Assembly (NCBI GenBank): GCA_963576565.1
Contig: OY755039.1
Span: 131,023,140 to 131,087,139 of the forward strand
Source of the DNA: Aspidapion aeneum
Taxonomy: Eukaryota > Arthropoda > Insecta > Coleoptera > Brentidae
Length of the DNA stretch: 64,000 bases
Reading direction: 5' to 3'
Notes under the pieces: model-generated
The model's database searches: none
Told to the model about the DNA's origin: nothing
What the model saw: the letters and a program-made list of their open reading frames with translations, nothing else
Made by a program: the position numbers and the translations under genes
Shown: positions 55,210 through 64,000 of the stretch, one piece after another
How the letters are laid out: each line of letters begins with the position of its first letter
Numbering within the stretch: the first letter of the stretch is position 1

Positions 55210-57204
55210 CTGTAAATAAATCCAATAAAACGACAATCATTTTATGGCTTATACTAAATTTGATTTAAGAAAACACAACATTTTTGGAAATCCTTTATAG
55301 GCCGTAAGGTAGATTAAGTGCTGTAATTCTTTTTTTATACATTCATACCAATTGATACAAGCAGTGGCGGATCTAGGCTTCAAAAATTGGAGGAACCTCA
55401 AAATAAAACAAAACATTGACTTTTTTGCAAATTAATAACCGAACCGAACAGAAAAAATTTGGCGGGGCGGCCTGATGTAAAATTGTTGTTTGGGAGATAC
55501 GAGGTATTGTTTCTTAAACGTCAATATGTAGAACACAAAATATTTCACGCCTTTTAGGGAAATTTATAAAGAAATTAAATCTTAAGCCTAGAACCAAAAA
55601 ATGTTGACTAGACTGTGCCATCGAGTGCCAACAACAGAAAATGTAACACATTATTAACACATTGTGTGTTACATGTTGCTCCCAACAATATGTTTTAAAA
55701 AAATAACATAATTTACAACGTAACAGTTAACACCACTTTTAGATGTTTCTCTTACACAACATAAATAATTAACTTAATTTACAACAAGGCAATTTTACCA
55801 ATGTTAATTATTACGATGTCGTGCACACTGGTTTGTGACATGCTGCTTTAAACAACAAGTTTGATTAACGTAACACTATACACAACTAGGTAATGTTTCA
55901 GATTGTTAATTTTTGGTATTAAGTAATATAACTTGTTATATGTTACTCTCAAAGCATATGAGTGATTAACGTAACAAAATTTACGAGGCAATGTAACGAA
56001 AGGTTATTGGGTTTTTGGCGACTGTTGATGCACAAGCTTGCGAATGTCTTTAAAGACATCAATCTCAAACAAAAAGCCTAATTTATAGCTTAAAGTCCTT
56101 TACTGCATCGAGTAAAAACAATAATTTTTCTGCAATCGTATAGTTTTAAAAAAAATAAAAAATCACAAATTTTGTCCTATATTTTTAGACCTGACCTGAC
56201 AGAGTTGCTTTTATACTTTCTAGCGCCTAAATAGTACAAATCCTTTGTGTTAATTACTTGAGAGGTACTGACAGCGCGTAATAACAAATGATTTATTGCT
56301 ACTGCACTTTTTACCCCGTATCTCAAAAACTAACTAGAGTGCCACAGATTTACTCTCGTAGTTTATAGTACTTGTGGGGTACTACTAACGTATGATAATA
56401 ATATAATAGATATTCTTATATTTTTTAAATTTAACAATAAAAATCAGTTTGTAAAATATAACCAGGCAAAAATTGTCATATATTCCTTCCTTGACAACAT
56501 GTACTGTGGTTTACCTTTCGTTTACTTGAAATCAGATGGAGAAAATCCAAAAGAGTAATTTAATTGTACTGTTACTGTTGATGCTTATTAACGTACTGAA
56601 CTTATTTTTTCGAAAAATATTCATAAGCGAGAAATTTTAATTTTCTCTTCCAGCTTTTGGCGTGAATTTTTGTTATTTAGAAAGCTGTTGATTTAAAAAA
56701 AATGTTTTTGGACGATTTCTTGTTTTTTATTTTGAAAAATATGAAAAATTCAGATGAAAAATCTGCTAGTTAGAAAAAGTTTGTATTGTGCGTTTATTTA
56801 AAAAAAAACATAGACATTTCTTGCAAAAACATATTTTTTCCTAAAAAAATAAGAAAAATTAAGATTAAAAGAAAGTTATTTTAAAAAAACGTTTTGGTTA
56901 GTTTTAAGAAAAACACATTTCTGCAAAGAAAATCTGAAAATTCCATAGAGATTTTTAAGGCCTAAGTATTTTAAATAATAGATTTATTGATTTATTTTTA
57001 AGGATTTATATTATTGGCAAAACACAAAATAATTATTTATCAACGAATACTTTATTTTAGGTACAGTTTTGAATAAATAAAACGATGCAAAAATTTTCCA
57101 CAGCTTTTATTTCATCGGCGAGGTATTTTAGTACATGTATTTTATTTACTTCTTAAACACTTTTGCACAGGGTGTCTCAAAAACTTTTTATAGCTGATAT
57201 AAAT
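55210..57204. repeat. Intron A-B, with a degenerate ~115-bp repeat near 55640-56000
   Basis: Three decayed units share (T/C)GTTGCT...AACA, GATTAACGTAACA and a following AAGGCAATG-like phrase, spaced about 115-130 bp. The rest of the 2-kb intron has AT-rich sequence without gene. A CACAGGGTGTCTC motif lies at 57168. Confidence 0.5.
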
Positions 57205-57350
57205 CACGAGAGAGAGACGAGACGAGATGAGAGAAAGGCTCTCCTCTCGAGCGATAGAAGAGTCCTATCGTCGAGACGAGAGAACCATTTTATCTCGCAT
57301 AACGAGACAAGACGAGAGTAGGCCTTCTCGTCTCGTCTCGGCAATACTAC
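57205..57350. repeat. GAGACGAGA purine/pyrimidine quasi-palindrome
   Basis: GAGAGAGACGAGACGAGATG at left is mirrored by CTTCTCGTCTCGTCTCGG at right, with CTCTCCTCTCGAGCGATAG and CTATCGTCGAGACGAGAG between; the whole can fold into one long hairpin. Confidence 0.75.
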
Positions 57351-57461
57351 CCATCTTGGATTTTATGAAAATGTAAATTTTGTCAAAAAAAACTAGTATA
57401 ATCAAGCATTAGCTTTCGATAGAGCCCACCTTATATTTTTAAAAGTACTTGGAAATCGAAC

Positions 57462-57630
57462 CTGTTTAGTTTGTTGTCGTTCAGAAGACAACCGTTGAAT
57501 TTCTTTGTTGCTGTCATTTGTTGTCGCTTCCAAAATATCAAAAATTCGACTGTTAAGTTCTGTGATAATTTTTTCTTTTGCTTGCAGTCGCTCCTCCAAG
57601 CTGTGGTACTCGGTCTGCAGTCGATCCAAT
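57462..57630 (-). CDS. Coiled-coil (golgin-type) gene, exon A (most upstream exon visible)
   Basis: Acceptor TTATATAG at 57633-57631, donor CAG|GTTCGA at 57461. One base completes the previous codon, then LDRLQTEYHSLEERLQAKEK, IITELNSRIFDILEATTNDS and NKEIQRLSSERQQTKQ: continuous heptads, a clear coiled coil. An alternative donor further on (AAG|GTGGGC, about 57431) would add 10 residues but breaks the phase to exon B. Upstream exons must lie beyond 57630, presumably right of the window, because none is seen before 64000; the THAP and recombinase exons on the other strand would then sit in its intron. Confidence 0.8.
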
Positions 57631-58381
57631 CTATATAAAAAAACAAGAGGTTCTATTTCACAAAGTTATTTATGTATAAGGTCTTAAAGAAAGCGTTAAA
57701 CGCCCGCGGTGTTAATATAAAGACACGCGTGACTAACCGAGGGTTTTTACCCAACAAGGGCGTTAAAAGAAATTTATGACTGAGATGCATATTATGTTTT
57801 ATCCACAACCATGACCACAGAAGAGCCACACAGAAGCGACAAAGCGCCCTGCCTCCAAAATCGAGTGGTGGGGATGGACAACATATCACACTGAGAGAAA
57901 GTGCGTGCGAGGTGTTAAGTACACTAAAAAAACAGCGTAAATCTGCTTATGTGGGAAAAAGTGTTTTACATTTTCATTTATATGATGAATATGGGCAAAT
58001 AAATAGATGTACTAATGTAAACTTTTGCACACATATATAAACAAAATAATGTTCTTTTAAGGTGCAAAATTCCCGTATGTAAGCAGCAAAATGTTTTTAT
58101 TGAATTTGACAGATTAAATCATAGAGAATATTATTAAATGCAACAATAAAAGTTTTCGGAGAGGGCGGGGCTGTACTTAAGCATTTTTATTGGAGACAAA
58201 ATTGTTTCGAGCCAAAAAAAACGCTCCATTTTGAAAAAAGCACCATGACCATCATATATTGACGTTATTAAAACTCCGCGACGTCCACGAGTTGTTCTAG
58301 TCGTTAACGTCTGTTAAACGCATATTTTGGCAGTTTTAAGCTTGTGAGTTTTTGTTACCTTTGTGCTTTATTAGAGTGATA
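57631..58381. other. Stretch without recognisable gene
   Basis: Sequence between the coiled-coil exon A and the divergently transcribed THAP exon. The THAP gene promoter probably lies in the last few hundred bases (CTCCGCGACGTCCACGAG near 58275 is a GC-richer patch), but no element can be named. Confidence 0.35.
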
Positions 58382-58470
58382 ATGAAAGGATATCATTGTG
58401 CTTTTCGTGATTGTCAATCCAAATCCGGTCAAGGATTATCATTGTTTTCTTTTCCTAAAGATGCTGAGCG
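58382..58470 (+). CDS. THAP-domain protein, first coding exon
   Basis: ATG at 58382 gives MKGYHCAFRDCQSKSGQGLS then LFSFPKDAE and a split Arg codon at a strong donor (CG|GTAAGTAC). The C-x4-C pair and the LSLFSFPKD block are the start of a THAP zinc finger (C2CH), a DNA-binding domain shared by animal transcription factors and P-element transposases (family knowledge). The second half (Trp, C-x2-H and AVPTIF box) is not found between here and 60.3 kb, so the next exon is unseen, lost or beyond the window. Its relation to the recombinase exons downstream is inference. Confidence 0.75.
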
Positions 58471-58805
58471 GTAAGTACACACATGGACGCACCTGATGTA
58501 TAAGACAGCCTTTATATAAACGGTGTCTCTACTTTTAAGGTTTAGCAAACATTTTTATTACTATTTTACTTTTTTTTTCAAATAAAGCTCGCCATGGTTT
58601 AAAACCCTGTATTATACATCAAATAATATTTTTTATTTCTTCGGATATTCGATGTCTGCCAAAAAATATAAATTTTTCGCTACAGTAAAGTATAGCTTTA
58701 TTTTTAAGAGAACCTGTATGTACTTTACTCTTAAGCAAACTTGATATTTTCTGAGAAACCTCTTATAAAAGTTTTCTTGATAACAATTTTCTAAAATTAA
58801 GGTAA

Positions 58806-59035
58806 CAGTGTACTCCGGTTATAACGGACCTGGGTTATAACGTACTTTCAGTTATTACGTACACTTTTCATTGGTCCGACCAAAATACTCTTCTTTTTTT
58901 ACCGGCAATTACGAGACGCACCTTTTATACCTTCTACTTCGGTTATAACGTACCATATTTTACTAATTCCGTTATAATATTCCGGTTGTAACGTACGAGT
59001 GTACGTTAAAACCGGAATATTACCGGTGATTCCCC
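58806..59035. repeat. pogo/Tigger-like terminus with a 22-bp hairpin
   Basis: TAACAGTGTACTCCGGTTAT resembles pogo/Tigger ends (TA, then CAGT, then a TTATAACG block; family knowledge). TTATAACG recurs four times to 58975. TAATATTCCGGTTGTAACGT with AC forms a 22-bp hairpin (58975-59022, one mismatch, GAGT loop). No transposase is seen. Confidence 0.45.
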
Positions 59036-60380
59036 GAAAAATTCGGGAATTTTTCAATAATCGATTCAGCGGTTTTCTCATTCGAATGCGAGTTGCAGGC
59101 GGCAGTCCGTCAGTTTCGACTTTATTCTTATATGGAAAAATGGTCTAGTACGATCCCAGCAAACATCAAATCAGCATACTAAACGACCATGTATATTAAT
59201 TGATGTGGCTCATTTTTTTAACATCTTAGTTTGAGACCAAGCAGGCGCAATTCCCAGAAAATCAGAATCTGAATCGAAATTTTTTGGTCATTTATACCTT
59301 ACCCGAACACAATCTGTGGACATTAATTTTTATATTAATAGATATTATATTAGTTTAAAAAGATGTAATTTTATATATACTAGGTATGTATTATTTAAAA
59401 AAATGCATTTTTTGTATTTATATATGCGTGTACATAAGAATTTGGGGACGCCCTGTACATATTCTAATATTAATAACTGAAATAAATTAGTCGTGACAAA
59501 TAATAACTTTATAATGCATTTTTTTAATCAACATAATTTTATAAGAGTTATTGTGTATATTAGGACTTTTCGGACACCCTGTATGTAATTATTTAAGTAT
59601 CAAATATAATAAACCATACAAACTGCTAGTATGACGTAATTATTATATCTTATATATTCTTAGATTAATATTATAATAAAGCATACATATGATATAACTA
59701 GTCGTTTCTTTTCAAATGAAATAATTTACGAGTTTCTTGTCTTACGAGGAAATATAATTTTCCGTGTAAAGTTTCGTGCTTCTTCTCTCAGTGTAAAATG
59801 TTGGGTTAATGTCAAGTGACGTCACGAATTCGATACCCATAAGAACAATGCTTTATCTGTCATGTTGTCGCGTCTGTCTGTGCCATGACTTTAAAAGGAA
59901 AATATTTTAAAATAGCAATAATATATATTTTTTTTAATTTCTAAATCTTATATATTAATATTTACACAATTTACCAGTTGCCAAGTATGGAGAGCATTAC
60001 TGGAAAAGGAGCCAAGCGCCAAAACCTAAATTTTGCATTATAAGTGCCAAGCGCCTTCAATCAAATATATTTAGATGCTGGTAAAAGATCCAGGCGACAC
60101 AAGCATTTTAGCTCCCTCTGTTGACTATCGAACCAAACGACAAGCCGACAAAACGGTTTCGTGACTTTTATTTAAACAGATCCAACCGGTTTTTCCAAAA
60201 TATAAAAAATGGCTGTTGGCTCCTTTTCCAGAAATGCCCTCCCATATTCAATTAAGCAAGTGACTCAAACATTGTACGCATTTTGTATGCATTTTGCCCT
60301 TGGCTATCAGCCTTCAATTACAACAAACGCATCACTAAAGCATTCTAATCGCTATTTTTCATTGTTTTTTCGAATTTAAA
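59036..60380. other. Stretch without recognisable gene
   Basis: AT-rich intron or intergenic DNA with GACGCCCTGTACATATT (59448) and GACACCCTGTATGTAATT (59572) repeat-end-like motifs and a GAGTTTC-rich patch. GGAGAGCATTACTGGAAAAG (59989) recurs inverted near 60240 (TTTTCCAGAAATGCCCTCCC), suggesting a ~250-bp TIR element at 59989-60244. Confidence 0.5.
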
Positions 60381-60389
60381 GCGTTTTTC

Positions 60390-60530
60390 GCAACCACAGT
60401 AAAGGAAATCGACGAACTTACAATTCCTAAAGAGGTTATGGAGGCCGATGAAGAGGCGAAGACCGACTTTTTGCACGCCAAATCTAGGAAATTATACGAA
60501 AAAGCATATAAAGATTACTTTTTGTGGTGT
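60390..60530 (+). pseudogene. Crypton-type tyrosine recombinase gene, N-terminal piece
   Basis: The frame reads TVKEIDELTIPKEVMEADEE, AKTDFLHAKSRKLYEKAYKD and YFLWC, then leaves homology. This resembles the N-terminal core-binding region of insect Crypton-type (DUF3504-like) tyrosine recombinases, where a helix with KSRxxYExxYxxFxxW is followed by about 50 residues missing here. The frame reaches a stop at 60558-60560, just inside the Penelope target duplication. The exact exon borders are unclear (no strong acceptor upstream; a GTGTGC could be a donor at about 60528). Either an exon has been lost or the gene is a decayed copy. Confidence 0.55.
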
Positions 60531-60551
60531 GCTAGTAGACACTTTACTTGC

Positions 60552-60563
60552 ATACTTTAACTC
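60552..60563 (+). repeat. 12-bp target site duplication, left copy
   Basis: ATACTTTAACTC here and at 63229-63240 flank the Penelope-like element exactly. Confidence 0.88.
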
Positions 60564-60657
60564 TTTGTTTGAAACTCGTAGACAATGATTGTGTAGACAT
60601 AAAACGGTCAGAGATACTTGCTAACCGAAACGTCGTGTTTTAAAATAAATAAAGACA

Positions 60658-63089
60658 ATGGAAGTCCGAAATTTTATGTCTACACAATCATTGTCTACGA
60701 GTTTCAAACAAAGAGTTGAAGAACGGTACGGACCCGGAATCAACAATCTATTCAGAGGCTACGAGAAGACCAAAATTAAAGTTATAAACACATTTCATTC
60801 TTGTGCGAGGCGCGCGACAGTGGTGTCATTCGGGTTGGTTTCAGCCTAAAGGCCAACTTTCCGGGAGTGAGAACGAAGAAGATCTTAGAGAGGACCAGCC
60901 AAGCACTAATCCGATCCCAAATCAGCTACCATCGATGGAGAAAAGCCAACTTCAACACCGACATGGAGGAGCGTTTTGACGAAATTAGACGACACACATG
61001 GGAGGAAGACTACGAACCGATACTGAGTAAAATTGACAGTACGTGCAACAGAGAACGACAGAAGATAAGATCAACTCACCGAGAAAAACTTAAGAAACTA
61101 CAGACACGTACTCAAGATAGAACAGACTCAACAACACCAAGCACTATAGTGAACATCTCCAAAAGGACTCTGAGCACCAACGAAGAATTGGTACTCAGTA
61201 AGGGACTTAAGTTCGCCATTGCACCGGCACAGACACCGACACTGGAAATTATTGCGGCAATAGAGACCGTTAGTCTACCTCAACCCGAAGCTGATTAATT
61301 TCACCATAAAGTAAGAACAACGTTGGACAGAAAGAAGCAACAAAAGACAAACATCACCAGTCAAGAACAACGGGCAAACAAGAACCTGCAGGCTGAAAAA
61401 TCAATCAAGATTCTACAGGCCGACAAAGGAAACGCGACGGTGATCATGGATGTCGAGACTTATGACAAAAAGATCCAAGAAGTTCTGGAGAAAGGAGACT
61501 ACAAGCAACTACCCAAAGATCCAACCACCACCATAGAAGAACGCATCTACAGGACTTTGAAGAAGTATGCTGAAAATATCCCGGACGCTGTTAGATCCCG
61601 CCTGACTCCACACCACAGTAAGGCACCATATTTTTATGGATTACCAAAGATCCATAAGAAGGATATACCACTGCGACCAATTACCAGCTCCAGGGACTCA
61701 CCGACCAGCACTTTGTCGAGGTTTTTGTTAGACATAATTCAACCACTACAGGTTAAGTCCGAATCTTTTGGTAAAAACTCGGAACATTTTGTCGAGGTTT
61801 TAAAAGGTATCGAATTAGACCCCGGCGATAGATTTGTAAGTTTTGATGTAGAAAGTCTCTACACCAACGTGCCAATAAATGAGTCACTCAGTATCATCAA
61901 AAACAAATTACAAGCTGATGATACACTTCACGAGAGAACAACGCTATCGGTGGAGGAGGTGATGGATCTTTTGGAGCTCTGTCTCCGTAACTCTTACTTT
62001 CAAGTGAAAGATAAGTTTTACGCGCAAAATGATGGACTCCCAATGGGTTCATCTCTTTCGCCAGTGGTAGCAAACATCTACATGGAGTGGTTCGAGGACC
62101 ATGCGATCAACACAGCAAGAGTCAAACCAAAGCTATGGCTACGATACATGGATGACACATTTATCATATGGCCGCAAAATGATGACGAACTACAGAATTT
62201 TCTACACCATTTAAACGATATTCGACCAACAATCAAGTGCACCATGGAAATTGAAACAGATTCGGCCTTACCTTTTTTGGATGTTCTTGTCAAACGATTA
62301 GACAGAAACATTCAAACCACTGTATATAGGAAACCTACAGACACGGGACAGTACCTAAATTTTAAGTCTAATCATTCTGTTGCTACAAAACAAGGAGTTA
62401 TAAGAAGTTTATATTTAAGAGCCGTAAATATTTATAGTAATAATGAAGAATTAACTACAGAAATTAACAACATTAAAAAGGACTTACAACAGAATGGTTA
62501 TTCCGAGAAATTAATAAACTCAACGATATTTAAAATTAAAAACAAACTAAATGTACCAAATTCTCAAAATAATAATCCGTTAGGTGTTATTAACATTCCA
62601 TATGTTCAAGGGATTTCAGAAAACATAAGACGAATAGCTAAACACTATAATATAAAAACAGTATTTTCTTCGGGAAATACGATAAGAAGTTTTGTAACTA
62701 AAACAAAACCAGACAATCCCTCAAATAATAAGGAATGTATTTACCAAATCCCGTGTAAGTGTGGTAAATCATATGTAGGTGAAACGAAACGCCCTCTTCA
62801 GGTTAGAGTAAATGAACATCTAAAAAGTACCCAATTAGGGGATATTGAAAAATCCGGTTTAGCAGATGCATATGCTTGGTCAAATGATCACAGGATTCAG
62901 TGGTCAGAAGCTAAAGTTTTACATAAGGAGTCGCATTGGCGAAAACGAAAGTTTATTGAAGCTGCGTTTATAATGCAGAATAAAGAAGTTTTTAGTCAAC
63001 CAAGCACGGACATACCAAACATATGGAAACCACTCCTTAAGGAAAACAGGCGTCTTAGGATTAAAAAGGGGGCGGGCCGTCACACCTGA
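60658..63089 (+). pseudogene. Penelope polyprotein: reverse transcriptase plus GIY-YIG endonuclease, one frameshift and one stop
   Basis: An N-terminal part (60658-60849, SFKQRVEERYGPGINNLF) is offset by one base from the main frame near 60805. The main frame (60801 onward) has NFPGVRTKKILERTSQALIR and a Lys/Glu-rich helix. A TAA at 61296-61298 interrupts it, and it resumes in the same frame to 63089. The reverse transcriptase has LQADKGNATVIMD, APYFYGLPKIHK, SFDVESLYTNVP (palm A), GLPMGSSLSPVVANIYME (palm B) and catalytic LRYMDDTFI (about 62140). The C-terminus has CIYQIPCKCGKSYVGETKR, a Cys-rich linker and GIY-YIG nuclease with VNEHL and EAAFI blocks. Catalytic residues look intact; the two defects suggest recent inactivation. 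Confidence 0.92.
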
Positions 63090-63140
63090 CTGCACACCAA
63101 GTAGTATAAGTAGTAGCCTAGAAACTAGATTGTTTAGTTT

Positions 63141-63186
63141 ACACTTGATAACGGTTAGCGATAGTTACTAACCGAAACGTCGTGTT
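63141..63186 (+). ncRNA. Hammerhead-ribozyme-like motif in the Penelope pLTR (tentative)
   Basis: ACAC-TTGATAA-CGGTTAG...CTAACCG-AAACGTC-GTGT places a 7-bp stem between a GATAA box and a GAAAC-GTC box, with ACAC/GTGT as a possible helix I. Penelope elements are known to carry type I hammerheads in their terminal repeats (family knowledge). Relative to the core CUGANGA, positions 3 and 8 are U and A, which could still pair; one G next to stem II is ambiguous. Activity is not shown. Confidence 0.35.
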
Positions 63187-63228
63187 TTAAAATAAATAAA
63201 GACAATGGAAGTCCGAAATTTTATGTCT

Positions 63229-63240
63229 ATACTTTAACTC
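63229..63240 (+). repeat. 12-bp target site duplication, right copy
   Basis: ATACTTTAACTC, identical to 60552-60563. Confidence 0.88.
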
Positions 63241-63306
63241 GTTAAGTTAAAAAAATACAAACCATCTTCCAGGTTAAGAACCACGATTATTAATTAACAC
63301 TTATAG

Positions 63307-63413
63307 CATTTTTAAAGCGCAAGAGCGAAGGCTACAAGCCAAAAAAATCTAAAATATTGAGCAGAGAAGAAATTGAATCATTTTTAATTCATACTCCAGA
63401 CAAAGTATACCAG
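63307..63413 (+). CDS. Crypton-type tyrosine recombinase, internal exon
   Basis: Acceptor CACTTATAG at 63306, donor CAG|GTGGGT at 63414. The exon is 2 + 35 codons: FLKRKSEGYKPKKSKILSRE then EIESFLIHTPDKVYQ. This is the conserved stretch at the junction of the core-binding and catalytic domains in insect Crypton-derived (DUF3504-like) recombinases, just before the first catalytic Arg, which would lie in the next exon outside the window. The reading is clean and splice sites are good. The link to 60390-60530 requires a missing middle exon of about 50 codons. Confidence 0.65.
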
Positions 63414-64000
63414 GTGGGTCAAAAAAAAAACCGGTAAAGTTTTTTTCAATATAACTTTTGTAAGTATACCATCGATTTAAATGGGGCAAACTGCACTTGG
63501 CAAAGAATTAAACAGAGTTACTTCTGGATACCGAATAATAATCGAAATTGAGTAATAATAAATTAGCATTTTCTGATGACTATATGTGTGTGAGTGTATT
63601 CATATTTTATATTATTCGCATCGTAAATAGATAATTTGTCCTTATGTGGGGCGGGTTCGGTTCGGTTCGGCCCCTCCCTGGGTGCGCCCATGTTCTTTTT
63701 ATATATAAATCTAGTTACAAAGATGATTGAATATTTTTTTTGGGATGCTTGTTAGGAAATGTTTGTTCTAAAAAATTTGTTTAACTTACATTTTTAAAGA
63801 AAAAAAGTTAGGCCTTAGTGACTTAGTAAATCACTTTCTGGCCACATAATCGAGATTTTCCTTTCCTTATGTTATCAATCCATAGTTAGCTCTCATTTAG
63901 GTCAGGTTTTGACAAAAACTCGATTTCTTAATTTTTTAAGTTAGGTATTTGTTTTTTTTTTGGGGTGCGACTTATGGTGTGCCAACAGAGGTACATTTTA
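63414..64000. other. Right-edge stretch without recognisable gene
   Basis: AT-rich with a GGTTCGGTTCGGTTCGG short tandem repeat at 63656-63672. No gene recognised. Confidence 0.45.

Larger units (their letters stand above)
60564..63228 (+). mobile_element. Penelope-like element, nearly intact
   Basis: A 2665-bp insertion flanked by 12-bp duplications. Direct repeats of ~76 bp (pLTR-like: 60605-60680 and 63152-63228) start CGGT(C/T)AG and end TTTTATGTCT, sharing CTAACCGAAACGTCGTGTTT. At the left end a perfect 46-bp inverted repeat (60559-60604 against 60672-60717) shows a partial inverted copy of the leader, a layout known for Penelope elements. The single long coding region carries reverse transcriptase and GIY-YIG endonuclease. 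Duplications and repeats are exact, so the insertion is recent. It splits a tyrosine recombinase gene. Confidence 0.92.

Noticed and set aside
57653..57889. 78-codon minus-strand frame just upstream of exon A
   Set aside because: It shows no coil, no acceptor that gives the right phase and no family signature, so it is not taken as an additional exon.

Overview
The window is AT-rich eukaryotic DNA from an arthropod, almost certainly an insect with a large, repeat-laden genome. The evidence is spliced genes with GT-AG introns, an animal Hook gene start, LINE, Penelope, Tc1/mariner, hAT-like, Harbinger-like and Ty3/gypsy-like remains, and complex satellite arrays. No species can be named from the sequence. 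There is no operon, CRISPR array or other prokaryotic feature.

Host-type genes occupy very little of it. (1) The first two coding exons of Hook lie on the minus strand (6322-6070 and 5964-5755); the rest of the gene is off the left edge behind an intron of at least 5.7 kb. (2) Six consecutive 3'-terminal exons of a minus-strand coiled-coil gene (57630 down to 47232) can be chained because every splice site and phase agrees; introns of this gene are full of transposons. Its family is not certain (a golgin or lava-lamp type Golgi/centrosome coiled-coil protein is the best guess). (3) On the plus strand at the right edge there is a THAP zinc-finger first exon (58382-58470) and two pieces of a Crypton-type tyrosine recombinase gene (about 60390-60530 and 63307-63413) separated by a Penelope-like element with a 12-bp target duplication.

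The rest is mobile DNA, layered. From left to right: two abutting LINE 3' fragments (1-1612); a 2.46-kb Tc1/mariner-type element with about 350-bp inverted ends whose full-length transposase has lost catalytic residues (1786-4250); a hAT-like MITE with 8-bp target duplication packed with CACAATC repeats (5184-5617); a Foldback-like giant (7058-27972) whose inverted ends are arrays of a ~157-bp satellite unit, holding a solo LTR and split by a 13.3-kb insertion that itself carries a TIR element, an inverted LINE copy and a near-pristine two-ORF LINE (22.5-27.2 kb); a Harbinger-like element (28136-28933); two opposed copies of a 0.73-kb hairpin-ended element (29445-31962); a ~147-bp satellite array (31.1-36.0 kb) with a LINE inserted; then 36-47 kb of short inverted-repeat elements, a TA microsatellite, a 210-bp tandem array and a duplicated array of GTAAC-N4-GTTAC palindromes. 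Inside the coiled-coil gene are a second copy of a 1.2-1.6 kb dispersed repeat, a dead sibling of the intact LINE, and a small TIR element carrying a tRNA-like sequence with a Pol III style terminator.

Together the window reads as gene-poor intronic and intergenic DNA built by repeated nested insertion, with at least two recently mobile retroelements (the LINE and the Penelope-like element).
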